Assembly (NCBI GenBank): GCA_040902195.1
Contig: JBBDXS010000002.1
Location: 62,001-126,000 of the forward strand
Length of the DNA: 64,000 nucleotides
Source: JBBDXS01 sp040902195
Lineage (GTDB): Bacteria; Chloroflexota; Dehalococcoidia; DSTF01; RBG-16-68-14
Reading direction: 5' to 3'
Shown one piece after another: positions 40,348-48,245 of the stretch (within the stretch, counting starts at the first letter, position 1; the number at the start of each line of letters is the position of its first letter). Under the pieces are notes generated by a model, which saw only the letters and a program-made list of their open reading frames with translations, was not told the origin of the DNA and searched no databases. The position numbers and the translations under genes were made by a program.

Positions 40348-41229
40348 TCATGCCGATTCGCTCAGTTGCCCCTCCGGCGGGAGCGGCAGTGTCAAGCACA
40401 ACGCCAGCGCGGACGGCCCCATCAGCTCCACCCAGAGCAGCCCACCCAGCAGGTGGACATCGCGGGAGACCGCGTTGAGCGCGTGCGTCTCATCGCCGAG
40501 GTGGTCGGCGAGGTGGACGAAAGCCCGCGCGCCCGCCCGTGCGGGCGTGGCCGCGATGCGCACCGTCCACTCGTCTTTGCCGGCCCGCGCCTCGACCGCG
40601 ACGTGCGCGCTCCGCGGCGCCAGCGTCACGACCAGGCGCAGCAGGGCGACCAGCGCGCGCCGCAGACGCCCCGCGTCCGTGCGCATGTGCTGGCCGTCCG
40701 CGTCGACAAACGTCGAGAAGCGCTGGCGACGGCGTTTCGCCAGCGCGTACACCGCCGATGCGGCGGCCTCGATCGTCTCCTCCATGTCGACTTCCTCGAT
40801 CGCCGAGCCGTTGCCGTTCTCGTGGGCGCTCTCGTCCCAGGTGCCCGAGCTCATGCTCACGTCGACGAGGCGGCTGACCTCCTCGGCGGGCAGCGGACGC
40901 GGCACGAAGCGCCAGATGCCTTCGGCGCGTGTGTTGAGCGTGAGCAGGCGTACGCCGGCGCCCCCGACGAGAATGCCGTGCGGCGGCAGGCGCACCTCGC
41001 CCAGCGCGTCCGCGATGTCGCGCGCGTCTTCGTCGTCGCGCACCTTGAGCGCGAGCACGTCGAAACGCTGCCGTTCGAGCAGCGCGAACACCTCGTCCGG
41101 GCTCGAGGCCTCCTGGTGCGAGTGGCCGGCCTGCTCCAGACTGGCCGCCATCGCGCGACGCCAGCGCGGGTCGCGCGCGTACACGGCGACGTGCCCCAGC
41201 GCGGCCGGTTCGCCGTTCCTACGACCCAT
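40348..41229 (-). CDS. Pseudo-receiver / histidine-kinase-like ATPase protein
   Basis: A 293-residue protein. The first 130 residues look like a receiver domain (HVAVYARDPRWRRAMAASLEQAGHS) but have Lys at the phospho-Asp position (FDVLALKVRDDED) and RPL for the KP motif. The second half resembles a GHKL ATPase (ADGQHMRTDAGRLRRALVALLRL, then EWTVRIAATP and a final LALCLTLPLP strand) without a recognisable phospho-His helix, and its N, G1 and G2 boxes are weak. It overlaps the regulator gene upstream by 11 bases. A phosphorylation-independent signalling partner of that regulator is plausible. Confidence 0.65.
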   Translation of the reverse strand: MGRRNGEPAALGHVAVYARDPRWRRAMAASLEQAGHSHQEASSPDEVFALLERQRFDVLALKVRDDEDARDIADALGEVRLPPHGILVGGAGVRLLTLNTRAEGIWRFVPRPLPAEEVSRLVDVSMSSGTWDESAHENGNGSAIEEVDMEETIEAAASAVYALAKRRRQRFSTFVDADGQHMRTDAGRLRRALVALLRLVVTLAPRSAHVAVEARAGKDEWTVRIAATPARAGARAFVHLADHLGDETHALNAVSRDVHLLGGLLWVELMGPSALALCLTLPLPPEGQLSESA

Positions 41230-41938
41230 GGCCGTTGTGCCCGTTCGTTGCGGCGGAGACCAATCGATAGCCGACGCCGCGTTCGTTCTGCAACAGGCGC
41301 GGCTCGTCTTCGTCGCGCAGCTTGCGACGGAGGTAGCGCACGTAGAGACGCAGCTTTTCGTGTCCGTCGTCGCACGAAGCGCCCCACACTTCGGAGAGCA
41401 GCTCTTCGTGACTGGCCACATCGCCCTGGCGGCGCGCGAGCGCGAGCAGCAGGCGGAACTCCGTCGGCGTCAGCGCGACGGAGTAGCCGTTTTGCGAGAC
41501 GGTATGGTTGCCCGGATCGACGAGCAGCTCGCCCACACGCTGCGGGGCGAACTGCGGGATGAGATCGAGCGCGCCCGAGCTGTACTGAGAGCGCAGCAGC
41601 GCCTGCAGCCGCGCCGCCAGCTCGCGCCGCGTTACGGGCCCGGACAGCACAGTATCCGCTCCGGCCTCGAGGCAGCGCACGACGAGGTCCGTGTCGCGCT
41701 CGACGCAGAGCGCGAGGAGCGGCACGCCATCGAGTGCCGCGAAACCCGGCTCGACGTCCAGCGCATGGTGGGCATCGAGGCGCACGAGCGCGGCCGCGAC
41801 GTTCTCGCGCCGGGCCGTACGGGCCGCTTCGTCGAAATCGGGTGCCGTACGCAGCCCGAAGCCAGACAGCACGAGCTGTCCGGGCAGGGACGCGTCGACT
41901 GGATCGGCCAGGTCTAGAAGTAGGATAAGTTGAGCCAC
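41219..41938 (-). CDS. OmpR/PhoB-type winged-helix regulator, atypical receiver
   Basis: A 239-residue regulator with a GTG start after AAGGAGG. The C-terminal DNA-binding domain is clear (VALTPTEFRLLLALARRQGDVASHEELLSEVWG, then LRLYVRYLRRKL and ERGVGYRLV). The N-terminal receiver has an Asp at the usual place (VRLDAHH), but the acidic pair is reduced (LLDLADP) and the conserved Lys is replaced (LSGPVTRREL). It lies about 1.0 kb upstream of flp on the same strand and may control the pilus operon. Phosphorylation is doubtful. Confidence 0.83.
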   Translation of the reverse strand: MAQLILLLDLADPVDASLPGQLVLSGFGLRTAPDFDEAARTARRENVAAALVRLDAHHALDVEPGFAALDGVPLLALCVERDTDLVVRCLEAGADTVLSGPVTRRELAARLQALLRSQYSSGALDLIPQFAPQRVGELLVDPGNHTVSQNGYSVALTPTEFRLLLALARRQGDVASHEELLSEVWGASCDDGHEKLRLYVRYLRRKLRDEDEPRLLQNERGVGYRLVSAATNGHNGHGS

Positions 41939-42057
41939 CCCGCGCCTCCTTGCTATTCGGCCCTGTGAAGCAAGTGTATTGGGGTATACCCGAAGATAGA
42001 AATAGAAAACCGGAATGAAAGTTGTAGGAGTTCGTTAACGCGGGTTGTTAGAGGCCG

Positions 42058-42816
42058 CTAACGAGGAGAGAGATCGGTCGCGCGCCGGCCGTTGTCGCCG
42101 CCGATTAGTTGCAAGCGGTAGCCGACGCCCCACTCGCTCAGGATTAGCTGTGGAGTGGCCGAATCGTCCTCAAGCTTTTCGCGCAGGTAGCGGATGTAGA
42201 GGCGCAGGTAGTGACGCGAATCGACGTATTCGGCGCCCCAGACGCGCGACATGAGCGTCTGGTGCGTCAGCACCTTCCCCGGCGACGACGCGAGGCACGC
42301 CAGCAGCCGGAATTCGATCGGCGAGAGGAAGACGCGCTTGCCCGCACGCTCGACGGAGTGGTCGGCGCTGCACAACGTCAGCTCGCCGACCTGACGCGTG
42401 TCCGTCAGCGTTGCCGGACGCAGCATGCGGCGCAGCAGCGCCTCAATGCGCGCCGTCAGCTCGCGGTCGCCCATCGGCAGCACGAGATACTCATCGATGC
42501 CCTCAGAGAGCGCGCGTGTGATCATCAGCTCGTCGGCGCGCTCCGAGAGCACGACGACAGGCGCCTCTGTGCGTTCGCGGACGGTTGTGCAGGCGGCGAG
42601 CAGCTCTTCGGGGTCGGGCGCGGGAACGAGCAGGACGAGCTCGGGTTGGAGCTCCTGCAGCCAGCCCTCCGAGGCGGCGGAGACGGGGCAGGAGACCACC
42701 TCGTACTGGTCCGGCGAGAGGCGCTGCGCCAGCGCGGCGCCGTCTTCGTGGCGGGCGTAGAGCAGCAGCAGCCTCGCATTGCGAGCTTCGCCGTTCGTGC
42801 TTCCCTGCGCTTGCAT
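42058..42816 (-). CDS. OmpR/PhoB-type winged-helix regulator, pseudo-receiver
   Basis: A 252-residue regulator paralogous to the one at 41219. The winged helix is canonical (VFLSPIEFRLLACLASSPGKVLTHQTLMSRVWG, LRLYIRYLREKLEDD, SEWGVGYRL). The receiver lacks every phosphorylation residue: no acidic pair (LLLYARHED), Val at the Asp site (LVLLVPAPD) and LVLPMGD instead of the Thr/Lys-Pro end. ATG 42816 is chosen because GGGGAGGGG precedes it; an in-frame GTG at 42855 lacks a site. It is probably activated by protein contact or a ligand. Confidence 0.83.
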   Translation of the reverse strand: MQAQGSTNGEARNARLLLLYARHEDGAALAQRLSPDQYEVVSCPVSAASEGWLQELQPELVLLVPAPDPEELLAACTTVRERTEAPVVVLSERADELMITRALSEGIDEYLVLPMGDRELTARIEALLRRMLRPATLTDTRQVGELTLCSADHSVERAGKRVFLSPIEFRLLACLASSPGKVLTHQTLMSRVWGAEYVDSRHYLRLYIRYLREKLEDDSATPQLILSEWGVGYRLQLIGGDNGRRATDLSPR

Positions 42817-43139
42817 CCACCCCTCCCCACGCCTGTCCTGCCGAGAGAACGACACCGCCGGCCCCGAGAGGCTAGCGGTGTCACAACGTCACGATACGCC
42901 AACGCATCGTTAGCGACGAGCGGGCCGAACGGCCCCGCGCGCATCGCGGAGTGCATAGTGCTTCGGGAAGGCGGATAGGGATTTCCCTTAGGGGAAGTAA
43001 GCAAAACTTCCTCACCCCCAGCGCCCCGACCACGTACTGGAGGGTGCGATCAGGGACACGACATCGCTTGCTGGCACGTTTAGTGTTCCTGCCGGCCATG
43101 GCGGTCGGAGTCATCGTTGCCGTCTCGTATAGTTTGACT
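42817..43139. other. Gene-less region between regulator and LhgO-like gene
   Basis: A 323-base divergent spacer. It holds a small palindrome AGGGA-TT-TCCCT (42977-42988), a stem GGAAGT pairing with ACTTCC around AAGCAAA (42993-43011), and a TATAGT hexamer (43128-43133) that ends 6 bases before the LhgO-like ATG. The region is more AT-rich in the middle. No gene is supported. Confidence 0.5.
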
Positions 43140-44264
43140 ATGCCGGAGCGAGTAGACGTCGTCGTGATCGGCGCGGGCGTGATCGGGCTCGCGATCGCAC
43201 AGGAGCTGTCGCGCGAGCGACAGGTTGTCGTGCTGGAACGGCACGGGAGCTACGGGCGCGAGAACAGCTCGCACAACAGCGGCATCATCCACGCGGGCAT
43301 CTACTACCCGCGCGACTGGCTCAAGACCCAGCTCTGCATCGAGGGCAATCGATTGCTCTACCAGTGGGCGGAGGAGCACGGCGTCCGCGCGAAGCGCACC
43401 GGCAAGCTCATCATCGCGTCGGAGAGAGCCGAGCTGCCGGAGCTCGAGCTGCTGTACGAGTCGGCGCGCGCCGGCGGCGTGCCGGACATGTCGATGTGCT
43501 CCGCGGCACAGGTGCGCGAGCTGGAGCCTCACGTCGAGGCCGTCGCGGCCGTGTACTCCGGCTCGACGGGCGTCATCGACCAGATGGAGCTGATGGGATC
43601 GTACCGGGCGGCGGCGGAAGCGAACGGCGCGCTTATCGCGTTCAAACACACCGTGACGTCGCTCGCGCGCCGCGACGGCGGCTTCGCGATCGAGGCGCTC
43701 GATCCTGAGGGAGGGGGCTTCGCGATCGAGGCGTCGGTGCTGGTGAACAGCGCAGGGCTGGCCGCCGACCGCATCGCGTCGCTGCTCGGCTATCCGCTCG
43801 ACGGCGACGGCTCGACGCCGCGGCTGCGCCAGCGCATCGTGAAGGGCCGTTACTCCGACATCGTCGCGCCGGAGAAGGCGCGGCTGGTGACGCGACCTGT
43901 CTATCCGCTACCGCAGGGCGACCGCGCCGGCCTCGGCACGCACGTTACGGTCGATATCGATGCGGGCGTGCACCTCGGGCCGGACACGGAGTGGCTCGAT
44001 GAGCGAGCGACGCTCGAATTCCGCTCGGACGACACGCGACGGAGCGAGTTCGTCGCGGCGGCGCGGCGTTACCTGCCGTGGCTGGAGGCGGACGACGTTG
44101 CGCCTGGGCAGGTGGGCTATCGGACGAAGCTACACGATCCGGGCGGCGGGCCGGCCGACTTCCTGATCTGGCACGACGCGGGCTACGTGCACATGGGCGG
44201 CATCGAATCGCCGGGCATGACGGCGAGCCTGGCGATCGCGAAGCGCGTGGCCAGGCTGTTCTAA
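43140..44264 (+). CDS. lhgO: FAD oxidoreductase, L-2-hydroxyglutarate oxidase-like
   Basis: A 374-residue DAO-type flavoenzyme. The FAD motif VVVIGAGVIGLAIAQEL is at residues 6-22, followed by VVVLERHGSYGRENSSHNSGIIHAGIYYP, whose HNSG(V/I)IHAG(I/L)YY core is the hallmark of LhgO, and LVNSAGLAADRIA and GGIESPGMTASLAIA near the C-terminus. LhgO oxidises L-2-hydroxyglutarate to 2-oxoglutarate with electrons passed to the membrane quinone pool. A tandem GGFAIEA..GGGFAIEA stretch near residues 180-197 may be a small internal duplication. ATG 43140 is fixed by the TATAGT six bases upstream. Confidence 0.87.
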   Translation: MPERVDVVVIGAGVIGLAIAQELSRERQVVVLERHGSYGRENSSHNSGIIHAGIYYPRDWLKTQLCIEGNRLLYQWAEEHGVRAKRTGKLIIASERAELPELELLYESARAGGVPDMSMCSAAQVRELEPHVEAVAAVYSGSTGVIDQMELMGSYRAAAEANGALIAFKHTVTSLARRDGGFAIEALDPEGGGFAIEASVLVNSAGLAADRIASLLGYPLDGDGSTPRLRQRIVKGRYSDIVAPEKARLVTRPVYPLPQGDRAGLGTHVTVDIDAGVHLGPDTEWLDERATLEFRSDDTRRSEFVAAARRYLPWLEADDVAPGQVGYRTKLHDPGGGPADFLIWHDAGYVHMGGIESPGMTASLAIAKRVARLF

Positions 44265-44300
44265 GGCTGACGTGCCGGGGTGCGTGCAGCCGCCGGCGCC

Positions 44301-44318
44301 GCCACGCTAAAGCGTGGC
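44301..44318. repeat. Intergenic palindrome (CTNNAG core)
   Basis: Eight-base arms GCCACGCT and AGCGTGGC around AA, core CTAAAG. It lies between the convergent LhgO-like and ferredoxin reductase genes. The following bases include a CTCGCCTCGGGATGACATT string resembling the edge of the 5485 repeat. Confidence 0.75.
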
Positions 44319-44395
44319 CTTCGAGAATGAAGTGGCGTTAGGCCCCTCGGCCTCCCCGCCTCCGTTACCTACTCGCCTCGGGATGACATTTTTTG

Positions 44396-45208
44396 CTACC
44401 AGTACTCCTCGGTAATGACGTTCTCTACGCCACGTTCCTTCAGGAGCGCCGTCGAGTCGCGGATCATGTCGGGATTGCCGCAGAGGAACACACCGAGCTT
44501 GTCGTACGGCAGGCGCGAAAAGACGAGCTCCGCATCCGTACCTCGCGGCAGCGCGGCGGCGCGAGCGGCGTCTTCCTGGAACAGCTCCGTGATGCGCCCG
44601 CGGCCGAGGTCCGGCGTCCAGTCCGGATCGTCGTCGGGCCGGCTAACGAGCGGCAGGTAGACGAAATTGAACGATGGGTCGCTCGCCAGCTCCCGCAGCT
44701 CGTCTCGATAGCCGAGGTCGTTGCTGTAGCGGACGCCATGCACGAGCGTGATCACGCGGCCATGCGGCTTGCCCGCGCACTGGTCGATGTGCATTGTGCG
44801 CAGCATGCTCACATACGGCGCAAGGCCCGTGCCCGTGGCGATGAACAGCACGTGCTGGGCGTCGCTCTTCTTCAACGTGAAGATGCCCTTCGGGCCCATG
44901 TAGTAGATCTCATCGCCGGGCGTGAGGGCGAAGAGCGACGGCGTGAACTCCCCCTGATCGATGACGTTGATGTAGAGCTCCAGGTACTCGCGGGTGTAGG
45001 GCGAGCTCGCGATGGAATAGGCGCGCGCGACGAACTTGTCGCCGATGTCCAGCCCCAGCGTGGCGTACTGGCCGGGAGTGAACTCGAAGGCCGGGCCGTC
45101 CTTGGGCTGGAACTTGAAGATGACGACCTCGGGCCCCGTCACCTCAATGCGCTCAATGAGGGTGGCGGGGCGCATCTTGTCCTTGAGCGACCTCCGCTCG
45201 CCGGCCAT
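44396..45208 (-). CDS. fpr: Ferredoxin/flavodoxin-NADP reductase
   Basis: A 270-residue FNR-type flavoprotein. The FAD domain has ARAYSIASSPY (RxYS) near residue 60 and the NAD(P) domain has FIATGTGLAPYVSMLRTM near 120 and FLCGNPDMIRDSTALL near 245, ending in ITEEYW, an aromatic C-terminus as in bacterial FPR. It transfers electrons between NADPH and ferredoxin or flavodoxin in the cytosol. The ATG follows GAGTGAGG. The four-cluster ferredoxin at 22 kb is a possible but unproven partner. Confidence 0.9.
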   Translation of the reverse strand: MAGERRSLKDKMRPATLIERIEVTGPEVVIFKFQPKDGPAFEFTPGQYATLGLDIGDKFVARAYSIASSPYTREYLELYINVIDQGEFTPSLFALTPGDEIYYMGPKGIFTLKKSDAQHVLFIATGTGLAPYVSMLRTMHIDQCAGKPHGRVITLVHGVRYSNDLGYRDELRELASDPSFNFVYLPLVSRPDDDPDWTPDLGRGRITELFQEDAARAAALPRGTDAELVFSRLPYDKLGVFLCGNPDMIRDSTALLKERGVENVITEEYW

Positions 45209-45345
45209 GTGCACCTCACTCTGGATGACCAATGGTTGCCTCCTAAGAGTCGCGTGTTCCCGCCCAACGCGCAAACGAGGGGCCGCATCTGAATTCTCGG
45301 CCGAAGGGGCAATCCCGCGCAGGTTTGCTAAGCTAACTGACCACC

Positions 45346-45855
45346 ATGGACATCCAAGAGCAAGCCGAGCTACTGGGCAAGATCCTTCTTGCAGCGCTTT
45401 GCGGCGCTGTGATCGGCTGGCAGCGCGACCGCCGCCGGTACAGCGCGGGCCTCCGCACGATGGCCCTCGTCGCGATGGGCGCTGCGCTCTTCGCCGCCTC
45501 GAACGAGGCCATCGGCGTCGACCGCATCGCCTCGAATATCGTTACGGGCATCGGCTTCATCGGCGCCGGGATCATCTTCCGCGACGGCGCGGGCGTGCGC
45601 GGAATCACGACGGCGGCCACGGTCTGGACCGTCGCCGCGATCGGCCTGGCGATCACGCTGGACCTTTACCTCATCGCGCTTGTCCTCACGCCAGTGGTGT
45701 TCCTTATTCTTGAGATGCGACCGGTGTCCGAGTACATCTCCGGCCGCCGCTCAGACTTGCCGCTGCCGCATGGTCTGCGTCCGCACGGCTCCGGCTCCGC
45801 TGACGACGAGGACGAAGCCCGCGGCCGGCGTCACGAGGAGGACGAGTTCTCTTGA
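45346..45855 (+). CDS. MgtC/SapB family membrane protein
   Basis: A 169-residue protein with four hydrophobic helices and the MgtC signature: ILLAALCGAVIGWQRDRRRYSAGLRTMALVAMGAAL, then IVTGIGFIGAGIIFRDGAGVRGITTAATVW. The conserved Arg/Asp residues of the pore-facing helices are present. Members are linked to Mg2+ homeostasis and survival at low Mg2+, by an uncertain mechanism. The C-terminal tail is acidic and hydrophilic. The next gene overlaps or closely follows it. Confidence 0.92.
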   Translation: MDIQEQAELLGKILLAALCGAVIGWQRDRRRYSAGLRTMALVAMGAALFAASNEAIGVDRIASNIVTGIGFIGAGIIFRDGAGVRGITTAATVWTVAAIGLAITLDLYLIALVLTPVVFLILEMRPVSEYISGRRSDLPLPHGLRPHGSGSADDEDEARGRRHEEDEFS

Positions 45856-45878
45856 CTCTCAATCGTGCCTCGGCGATC

Positions 45879-46637
45879 ATGCGTGTGCCGATGAGACGCA
45901 GCCATCTGTTCTTTCCGATCTGCGCGATCGCGCTCGCCTTCGCTCTAAGCGGCTGCGCCGGCAAAGCGATTGCGCCGCGTGCGACAGCGATACCGCCATC
46001 GAACGAGAGCCTGCGCGTCGGCATCGTCGTCGTCGAAGACGAGATCGTCCTGAGCGGGCGGCTCTACGGCCCCGAGAACGAGCCGCTGGTGATCTTGACG
46101 CACATGCGCCCGAACGATCAGCGGGCGTGGTTTAGCTTCGCCGAGGAGCTGGCGGACGCGGGTTACGCCGCGCTCACGTTCGATTTCCGCGGCTACGGCG
46201 AATCCGGAGGACGCCAGGACTACTCTAAACTCGATGATGACCTGCGCGCGGTCGTGAACTACGAGCGTGACCAGGGTCGAGAACAGATCTTCCTGATCGG
46301 CGCCAGCATGGGCGGAACGGCCACACTCGCCGTCGCCGCTGCCGAGGACGTGGACGGCGTCGTCGCCATCTCGCCGCCATCGGAGTTTGAAGGCCAGGAT
46401 GCGCTCGCGGCGATTCCAAACATCAGGGCGCCCAAGCTGATCATGGCAAGTGAAGAAGACACTGCGGCAAGGCTCTCGCTGGACGAACTCGTCCAGGCGG
46501 CCATGCCACCGGTCGACTCACAAACGTTCAGCGGCAACGCGCACGGTACGGACCTCTTCGATCCGTTGCGCAGCGAGCACAGCGCCGAGGCGAAAGAGCG
46601 CTTGATCGATTTCCTGAATAAGTACTCGGACCGCTAG
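45879..46637 (+). CDS. Alpha/beta hydrolase lipoprotein
   Basis: About 252 residues. A lipoprotein signal ends in AIALAFALSGCAG, then an alpha/beta-hydrolase core: LVILTHMRPNDQRAWFSFAEELADAGYAALTFDFRGYGESGG, the nucleophile elbow GASMGGTA, and ASEEDTAARLS and GNAHGTDLF for the acid and His. The Ser-Asp-His triad is therefore visible. It probably acts outside the membrane on an ester. The start is uncertain: ATG 45879 (chosen), ATG 45891 and a TTG at 45852 that overlaps the mgtC stop are all possible. It overlaps the convergent coiled-coil gene by four bases. Confidence 0.82.
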   Translation: MRVPMRRSHLFFPICAIALAFALSGCAGKAIAPRATAIPPSNESLRVGIVVVEDEIVLSGRLYGPENEPLVILTHMRPNDQRAWFSFAEELADAGYAALTFDFRGYGESGGRQDYSKLDDDLRAVVNYERDQGREQIFLIGASMGGTATLAVAAAEDVDGVVAISPPSEFEGQDALAAIPNIRAPKLIMASEEDTAARLSLDELVQAAMPPVDSQTFSGNAHGTDLFDPLRSEHSAEAKERLIDFLNKYSDR

Positions 46638-47191
46638 AAGCTTCTGGAGTGCTCCTCGACTGGGAGCGGCGGCAGGTCTTCCGGCCGCTTCTCAAGCGTA
46701 TCGATGCCGGCGCGCACACTCGCTTTGAACGCATCGAGTTGCTGTTCCAATTTACGCAGCATTTCGAGCGCGTAACGATCGGCTTCTTCCATCTGCTCGT
46801 TCGCGAGGCGCTCGCCTTCGGCGCGACGTTGCTCGGCCTGATGCACACCTTCTTGGATGATGCGCTCGACCTCGACGCGCGCTTCCGCAACGATCTGATC
46901 GGCGCGCACGCCCGCCGCACGCACGACTTCCGATTCAGCGACGCGACGCGTCACCTCCTCCTCCGCGCGCGACAGGCGCAGAGCGACATCCTGGTCTGCC
47001 TGGGCGAGGACTTCTTGCTTGTGGGTGAGGACTTCCTCCGCCTCACGCACCTCCGCGGGAACGGCTGCGCGAAGCTGGTCGACGAGATCGAGCAGCCGGC
47101 GGCGATCGATCACGCTGCCGGTGCCGATCGGTAGGCGGCGAGCCTCGCCGATCTCTTCTTCCAACCGTTCGATCAGGTGCAAGAGGTTAAT
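46634..47191 (-). CDS. Coiled-coil (DivIVA / ATP-synthase-b-like) protein, ATT start
   Basis: About 185 residues, mostly one long charged coiled coil (QADQDVALRLSRAEEEVTRRV, RADQIVAEARVEVERIIQEGVHQ). The N-terminus, HLIERLEEEIGEARRLPIGT, matches what I recall for a conserved Chloroflexi protein encoded after coaD. Homologues normally begin three residues before His. In frame, that position is ATT at 47191, eight bases after AGGAGG and two bases after the coaD stop, whereas the TTG at 47182 is too far from the site. It may scaffold septum or cell-wall growth; this is inference. Confidence 0.78.
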   Translation of the reverse strand: MNLLHLIERLEEEIGEARRLPIGTGSVIDRRRLLDLVDQLRAAVPAEVREAEEVLTHKQEVLAQADQDVALRLSRAEEEVTRRVAESEVVRAAGVRADQIVAEARVEVERIIQEGVHQAEQRRAEGERLANEQMEEADRYALEMLRKLEQQLDAFKASVRAGIDTLEKRPEDLPPLPVEEHSRSF

Positions 47192-47193
47192 AG

Positions 47194-47679
47194 CTAGTCC
47201 CTCCTGTGCGAGAACTTCGCACGCAGCGCCTCCGCTACGTGGTTAGGCACGAGGTCAGTTACATCATACCCGAGACTGGCGACCTCGCGGATACGGCTGC
47301 CGCTGATGAAGAGGTGCTCCAGACTGCTCATGAGATAGACGGACTCGATCTCCTTTGCCATGCGCTTGTTCATGAGCGCCATGTCGAACTCCGCCTCGAA
47401 ACCCGTAACGGCGCGGATGCCGCGCACCAGCACGGAGGCCGACTGCTCGACCGCGAAATTGACGACGAGGCCTCGGAATGGCTTGACCGTGACGTTCCCG
47501 CAGCGCTCGACGGCCTTCGTAAAGAACGCGATCCGCTCGTCTGTGCTGAAGAGCGTCCCCGTCGGCGTATCGAGAACGGCGACGACGAGATGGTCGAAGA
47601 GGCGCCCGGCGCGCACGGCGATATCGAGGTGGCCATTTGTAACCGGGTCAAACCGGCCGGGATAGACGGCGGTAGCCAA
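47194..47679 (-). CDS. coaD: Pantetheine-phosphate adenylyltransferase
   Basis: A 161-residue CoaD of normal length. The nucleotidyltransferase motif YPGRFDPVTNGHLDIA (T/HxGH) is at residues 6-21, VRGIRAVTGFEAEFDMALMN near 90 and ISGSRIREVASLG near 130. It adenylates 4'-phosphopantetheine in coenzyme A synthesis. It follows rsmD by 20 bases, a common pairing, and its last codons contain the AGGAGG site for the next gene. Confidence 0.96.
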   Translation of the reverse strand: MATAVYPGRFDPVTNGHLDIAVRAGRLFDHLVVAVLDTPTGTLFSTDERIAFFTKAVERCGNVTVKPFRGLVVNFAVEQSASVLVRGIRAVTGFEAEFDMALMNKRMAKEIESVYLMSSLEHLFISGSRIREVASLGYDVTDLVPNHVAEALRAKFSHRRD

Positions 47680-47699
47680 GATCGTGCTCCTCCCCTGCG

Positions 47700-48242
47700 T
47701 TATGCGCGACGGTAGATCGCGACTTGCGTATCGCCGTGGCGCCGGCTCCAGACCAGCCGGAGCGGTCCCAGCGTCTCGGGCGCCTCGTTTCGGGAGCTCA
47801 ACTCCAGCACCAGGGTTGCGTCCGGCGCGACCAGCGACGAGCCCGCTACGGCCCCTACGGCCGCCCGTGCGGCCTCATCATCATACGGCGGATCGGCCAA
47901 TACCAGCGAGTAGGGCTCGTGAAGCCGCTCTGCCGCTCGCTCCACGGCCAGCTTGTGCACCTTCGCCTGGTCTTCCAAGCGCAGCAAGCGCAGGTTCTCA
48001 GCAATGACGGATGCGGCGGCCGCGTTTCGCTCGACGAAGTCGCAATGTCCGGCCCCCCTGCTCAATGCTTCGATGCCGAGCGCGCCGCTCCCGGCGTACA
48101 GGTCGAGCACGCGCGAGAGGTCCGCGTCTTGCGACGCCAGCGCGTCGAAAATGGCGCCGCGCACAAGATCGGAGGTCGCGCGCACCCCAGGCGGCGGGTT
48201 CTTCAGTCGACGGCCTCCGGCGGCGCCTGCGATCACGCGCAC
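47700..48242 (-). CDS. rsmD: 16S rRNA (guanine966-N2)-methyltransferase
   Basis: A 180-residue methyltransferase. MRVIAGAAGGRRLKNPPPGVRATSDLVRGAIFDAL is the conserved RsmD start, VLDLYAGSGALGIEALSRGA is the SAM-binding motif and VLADPPYDDE the DPPY catalytic motif for exocyclic amine methylation. It modifies one base of 16S rRNA in the small subunit. The GTG start is three bases after the stop of the upstream gene, so these are co-transcribed. Confidence 0.95.
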   Translation of the reverse strand: MRVIAGAAGGRRLKNPPPGVRATSDLVRGAIFDALASQDADLSRVLDLYAGSGALGIEALSRGAGHCDFVERNAAAASVIAENLRLLRLEDQAKVHKLAVERAAERLHEPYSLVLADPPYDDEAARAAVGAVAGSSLVAPDATLVLELSSRNEAPETLGPLRLVWSRRHGDTQVAIYRRA

Positions 48243-48245
48243 AGC

